A stretch of DNA of 64,000 nt, from positions 14,480,280 through 14,544,279 of the forward strand of contig JASKMD010000029.1 of assembly GCA_030144725.1 (NCBI GenBank), in the 5' to 3' direction. The stretch is from Haematococcus lacustris (taxonomy: Eukaryota; Chlorophyta; Chlorophyceae; Chlamydomonadales; Haematococcaceae). How positions within the stretch are numbered: the first letter of the stretch is position 1; each line of letters begins with the position of its first letter. Below, in pieces: positions 60,449 to 64,000 of the stretch. Below the pieces are notes generated by a model. It did no database searches, was not told the DNA's origin, and saw only the letters and a list, made by a program, of their open reading frames with translations. The translations under genes were made by a program, and so were the position numbers.

Positions 60449-61633
60449 GCCCCAACATGGGGTTGGTAATCTTCATGCAATTACTCTTTCAATACTGCAC
60501 CGTTTTCGATAGCGTTTGTCTCATTAGCAGTTGCGAATTAGTGTGCGTCTACTGGCAAGCGGCGCATTAACTCGTGCGAGTCAGGCCATGCCGGCGCAAG
60601 CGATCGCGGACACACCTCAGCTGCTCACAACCGATTGTTCTAGTGGTATGTAGCGGCATCAGGGATAGAGCTGCGCCTGTTATCGAGCCAGAAGTACAAT
60701 CACATTTCAGCCCGCCAGGCTCGCTCCGCGAGCCTTTCATTGGTGCAGGCGGTGTCGGAGGACCGTCGTTGGGCAAGTTGACACGCGACATTGCAGCGAG
60801 GTGCGAAAATGTTCATTTCTCTCAGGCCGACAACACAAAAAAGGGGACCCCCTTGCACAAACCGGCTTGTTGTGAGCTGACCACTGTGACTTTCCAGAAT
60901 TTGCCGTGTCAACTTTGTTCATTACTTAACGACACAGCTGCTGGAAAAGGAAGCACGGCATTTCATCGACCAGGCCTGCTGGAAATGACCTTGGCGTGAC
61001 CTAACTTTGCCTTGCAGTGCTGAATAGCCCAACCGGACCACCCCCTGGCAGCCCCACCCCCTTCCAGCCCCAGCCCCACCCCCTCCCACCCCCTCCCAGC
61101 CCCAGCCCCGCCCTCCCACCCCCTCCCAGCCCCAGCCCCGCCCTCCCAGCCCCAGCCCCGCCCCCCCTCCTGCTGCACCCCCTGGGCAGCAGCAGGCAGC
61201 TGGTGCTGGTGCCGCCCCTGACCTGCCCCCCCCTCCTGCTGCACCCCCCTGGCAGCAGCAGGCAGCTGGTGCTGGTGCCGCCCCTGACCTGCCCCCCCCT
61301 CCTGCTGCACCCCCCTGGCAGCAGCAGGCAGCTGGTGCTGGTGCCGCCCCTGACCTGCCCCCCCCTCCTGCTGCACCCCCCTGGCAGCAGCAGGCAGCTG
61401 GTGCTGGTGCTTCCCCTGGGCTGCCCACCCCTCCAGCTGAGCAGCAGGGGGTCAGGGCGGAGTTGGACACAAGCTCGACACGCAAGCGGAGGGCGGGCGG
61501 GAGGGATCGGACCCAACATATCGAGCAAGGTAACGTAGCAATGGCCCACACACCTTGAGTGGCCTTACCGAGTGGCCAGGTAGTAGGTACTACTCACGTA
61601 GCGGTCAAGCAATGCAGCAGCCTTGTATACTTC
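60449..61633 (+). repeat. Tandem repeat unit B of about 1.2 kb
   Basis: Second copy of unit A: shared start CCCCAACATGGGGTTGGTAA, shared GCTCACAACCGATTG and GCCAGAAGTACAATC blocks, and a last 330 bp that looks unchanged. It has a shorter C-rich stretch but one more 66-bp repeat than unit A. The first half is more diverged than the second half, suggesting recent homogenisation of the 3' half. Confidence 0.8.
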
Positions 61634-61987
61634 CGAGCATGGGTGGAGGGGCGTCGTTACATCGGTTTGGCGTGCCATGTGCATTGCTTTGACTGCGGCG
61701 ACTGTCCCTGACTGTTTGCAGAGGCTACTGGGCCACGTCGGTCGCGGCGGTCGGTCGCGGCGAGGCCCGCATGAGCAAAACTGGCATGAATTTGAATGTC
61801 AAGATTTGAGCCGCCATAGCACTCAGCACACTGCACAATATTTAATGTTACAAGCTGCACCGCATAGCTGACAGAGTCCTCTATCCAGGGATGTGCGAAA
61901 CATAAATAGAAACCACGTGGCTGAGACGCGGCGTCGTTTTGATTACCAGGGGTCAGTTTCCTATCATTTCCTGTCATTTTTTGCTAG
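61634..61987. other. Spacer, nothing recognised
   Basis: Between repeat unit B and the gypsy RT fragment. No gene or repeat could be supported. Confidence 0.4.
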
Positions 61988-62149
61988 TTGGGGTCGCCTG
62001 AGTTTGAGCCTTACTGGTTGCTTGTGACTGGCTGGTGCGCTGTTACGCAGCAACCTCTGATGGTGGGGCTGATGAATGCCACCAGCGGTGATGTGAAGTC
62101 CGCTCTTGTGCAAATGGTGAGCTCTTGCAAGGCTCAGGGCAAGGAGATA

Positions 62150-63070
62150 ACTGATGCAGAGCTAGAAGATGGGAGCCTGAGGATGTGTATTGATTACCGT
62201 GCTCTCAACAAATTAACAGTGAGGGACAGGTACCCCCTACCAAGGATTGACGACCTGTTTGACAAACTGGCTGGCAAGAGGGTGTTCAGCTCCCCAGACC
62301 TGCAGTCTGGGTACCATCAGATCAGGATCACTGAGGAGGATGTGCCTAAGACGGCATTCCTGACGCCAATGGGCCAGTTCCAGTTCAAGGTGCTCTGTTT
62401 TGGGCTGACCAACGCCCCTGCTACGTTCCAACGGATGATGAATAACGTATTCAAGCCTTTGATCAATGAGTGTGTGTTGGTGTACATTGATGACATTTTG
62501 GTGATGAGCAACACCCCTGAGGAGCATGTGCAGCACCTGAGGCAAGTCCTGCAGCTCATGCGAGAAAACAAGTTCTACGCCAAACTGGCAAAGTGCGAGT
62601 TCAACAAGACGCAGCTGGCGTTCCTGGGCCACATCGTGGGCAGCAAAGGCATTGCTGTCGACCCTGCGAAAGTGCAAGTCGTGAAAGAATGGCCGACTCC
62701 GCGCAACCTAAAAGACCTGCAGGCTTTCCTAGGGCTGGCAAACTACTTCAGGCGGTTCATATCAAACTTCAGCTCTCTGGCTGCGCCGTTGACGAACTTG
62801 ACCAGCAAGCAAGTGGCTGCTGCGTATGACTGGGAACACTTTGGGGGGGCTGAGCTGGAAGCTTTTAATGCCCTGAAAGAGGCGCTCTGCTCTGCTCCTG
62901 TGCTGGCTCTGCCTGACTTCAGCACCCTTTTGTAGTGTGCACCGATGCGTCGCTGGTAGGCACCGGAGGGGTGCTGATGCAAGATGGAAGACCAATTGCT
63001 TACACAAGTAAAAAGATGTCCCCAGCTGAGACGCGCTATGCCACTGGAGAGCAAGAGCTGCTGGGTATCA
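62150..63070 (+). pseudogene. Ty3/gypsy reverse transcriptase and RNase H start, frameshifted
   Basis: RT motifs in order: DGSLRMCIDYRALNKLT, YPLPRIDDLFDKLAGKRVFS, LQSGYHQIRI, KTAFLTPMGQFQFKVLCFGL, NAPATFQRMMN, catalytic YIDDILV (about 62482), and the thumb region VKEWPTPRNLKDLQAFLGLA. Family homology starts near 62160; the in-frame sequence before it is not gypsy-like, so the N-terminal RT part is deleted. A run of four T at 62927-62930 puts a stop at 62933-62935; with one T fewer the RNase H continues (VVCTDASLVGTGG, RPIAYTSKKMSPAETRYATG, EQELLGIIR) up to the LINE insertion at 63076. Confidence 0.9.
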
Positions 63071-63075
63071 TAAGA

Positions 63076-63719
63076 TGATGATGTGGCTTACACCGCTTAA
63101 GCCGTCAGCCGTTAGGCTGCTAGGCCGCCCTCCCCCTCTAGGGATTCGGGACTTTCTGTAACACACTTCAAAGCAAGGTGCACAAACAAAGGTGCACATG
63201 GGCTCAACATGAAGTCATGCAAATTCTCATTATTGTTCTGTAAAGTCATGGCAAACTCCGGCTGCTCCCTGATGGAACTCGTGGCAGTGCACTCAAAGAT
63301 GAAATGCATGGCGTCATCCACTACCCCCTCTGTGCATCTAGTGCATGTGCGATCAATGAAAGTTACCCCCTCAAACCGAGCCTTCTCCACCCCCAAACCG
63401 CTGTTGCCTAACCTGAACCTAGTCAAGCTCGTGCGAACTTCTGTAGATAGCTGTCTGTTAAGCAGGTGAGGTGCCATGTGGTTGATGCCAATGCCGTCCC
63501 CATGCTTGAACCATGCAGCATACGAACATCTCTCCCGATGCACCGTCTTAGGCAGTCTAGGGTCTCCCTCAAACCCAACCCAACGCCTCCCCCACCTCTC
63601 GAGCCACTTCACTTCCATGGCCTTGGTGCCTAGGACCATGTCCGGGCTCAAGGTGAACGCACCCCCCATCAGCTCTCTGGCGGCAAGCTGGAACTGAGCA
63701 CTCCAGCTGGCAACTAAGA
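63076..63719 (-). mobile_element. 5'-truncated LINE inserted in gypsy RNase H
   Basis: The minus-strand frame 63669-63112 ends in a LINE-type C-terminus: RSYAAWF-like lead (CSYAAWFKHGDGIGINHM), then the zinc knuckle CTRCTEGVVDDAMHFIFEC and a stop. A 3' (CATCATCATC) tail lies at 63076-63085 on the plus side. TAAGA occurs at both borders (63071-63075 and 63715-63719) as a candidate target duplication; removing the insert rejoins GIIR to AVREWRC. It differs from the large LINE at 43-49 kb (no matching C-terminus). Confidence 0.82.
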
Positions 63720-64000
63720 GCAGTCAGAGAGTGGAGGTGTTGTTTGGATGGAGCGGTTGATGTTACAATCCTGACTGATCACAATCCCCTCATCTACCTG
63801 CAAACACAGCCCAACTTGTCGAGGCGGCAGGTCAGATGGATGGAAGACCTATCACGCTACAAGTATGAGATCAAGTACATATACCCGGTGCAAGTAATGT
63901 GGCTGACCCTATCAGCCGTAACCCCGCTCTGGCCAATGAGGTGGCGCTAACAAGCTCATCATCACCACAAAATGCTGACTCTGAAGACGCCATGACTGTG
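63720..64000 (+). pseudogene. Gypsy RNase H, continuation after LINE insertion, frameshifted
   Basis: AVREWRCCLDGAVDVTILTD, HNPLIYLQTQPNLSRRQVRW and MEDLSRYKYEIKYI follow in frame. An extra 2 bp near 63880-63885 (ACATATACCC) shifts the frame; in the shifted frame the family sequence PGASNVADPISRNPALANEV resumes and runs past the window end. Together with the missing RT N-terminus, the one-base indel and the LINE insertion, the element is inactive. Confidence 0.88.

Overview
This window looks like nuclear DNA of a green alga, most probably a chlamydomonadalean chlorophyte. The reasons are very GC-rich DNA, many short exons separated by GT-AG introns, abundant CAG/CTG and GGT microsatellites inside and outside genes, chloroplast-type proteins (plastid terminal oxidase, a plastid-type prenyl synthase) and algal-type retroelements (a REL-endonuclease/RNase H LINE, copia with a half-tRNA primer site, chromodomain gypsy). 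I cannot fix the species from sequence alone. There are no bacterial operons, and genes must be read across introns. A 500-N assembly gap lies at 49719-50218.

Region 1 (1-38200) is gene-bearing. In order: the 3' part of an unrecognised low-complexity gene (+, ends 3048); a WDR20/DMWD/CreC-type WD40 protein (+, 3903-8400) whose intron holds an 18-bp minisatellite of about 40 copies; a plastid terminal oxidase (PTOX/alternative oxidase family, -, 9336-13840, eleven exons traced); a poorly coding stretch (13900-18500) with decayed repeats; a fragment resembling a transposon-encoded protein tail (-, about 18550); a fasciclin-domain gene (+, about 19275-20945); IMP3 of the U3 snoRNP (+, 21831-22730, complete in four exons); and a DUF2156/LPG-synthase-C-like gene (-, 23434 to about 30676) with a roughly 370-residue Gln/Gly-rich insertion inside its domain. 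Next come two copies of a TA-flanked terminal-inverted-repeat element, one carrying a nested hAT-like element with an 8-bp target duplication, and then a geranylgeranyl diphosphate synthase (-, 34576 to about 37905).

Region 2 (38200-43400) is almost all non-genic repeat: palindromic short repeats, a 425-bp inverted repeat, (CAGCC)n, a 352-bp foldback element and an 83-bp satellite.

Region 3 (43300-64000) is stacked retroelements: a LINE with RT, PHD-like finger, RNase H and restriction-like endonuclease (-); two near-identical truncated copia copies (-) in a 3.26-kb direct tandem duplication, each damaged differently; a gypsy integrase-chromodomain end with polypurine tract and LTR (+) into which the copia is inserted; two tandem 1.2-1.3 kb repeat units; and a second, decaying gypsy RT/RNase H (+) split by a 5'-truncated LINE.

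Functionally, GGPP synthase and PTOX both serve plastid isoprenoid/carotenoid metabolism: GGPP is the precursor, and PTOX takes electrons from plastoquinol reduced during phytoene desaturation. IMP3 acts in ribosome biogenesis. WDR20-type proteins are cofactors of deubiquitinases in other eukaryotes. No operon-like linkage is implied. All exon borders were read by eye from GT-AG signals and protein-family continuity.
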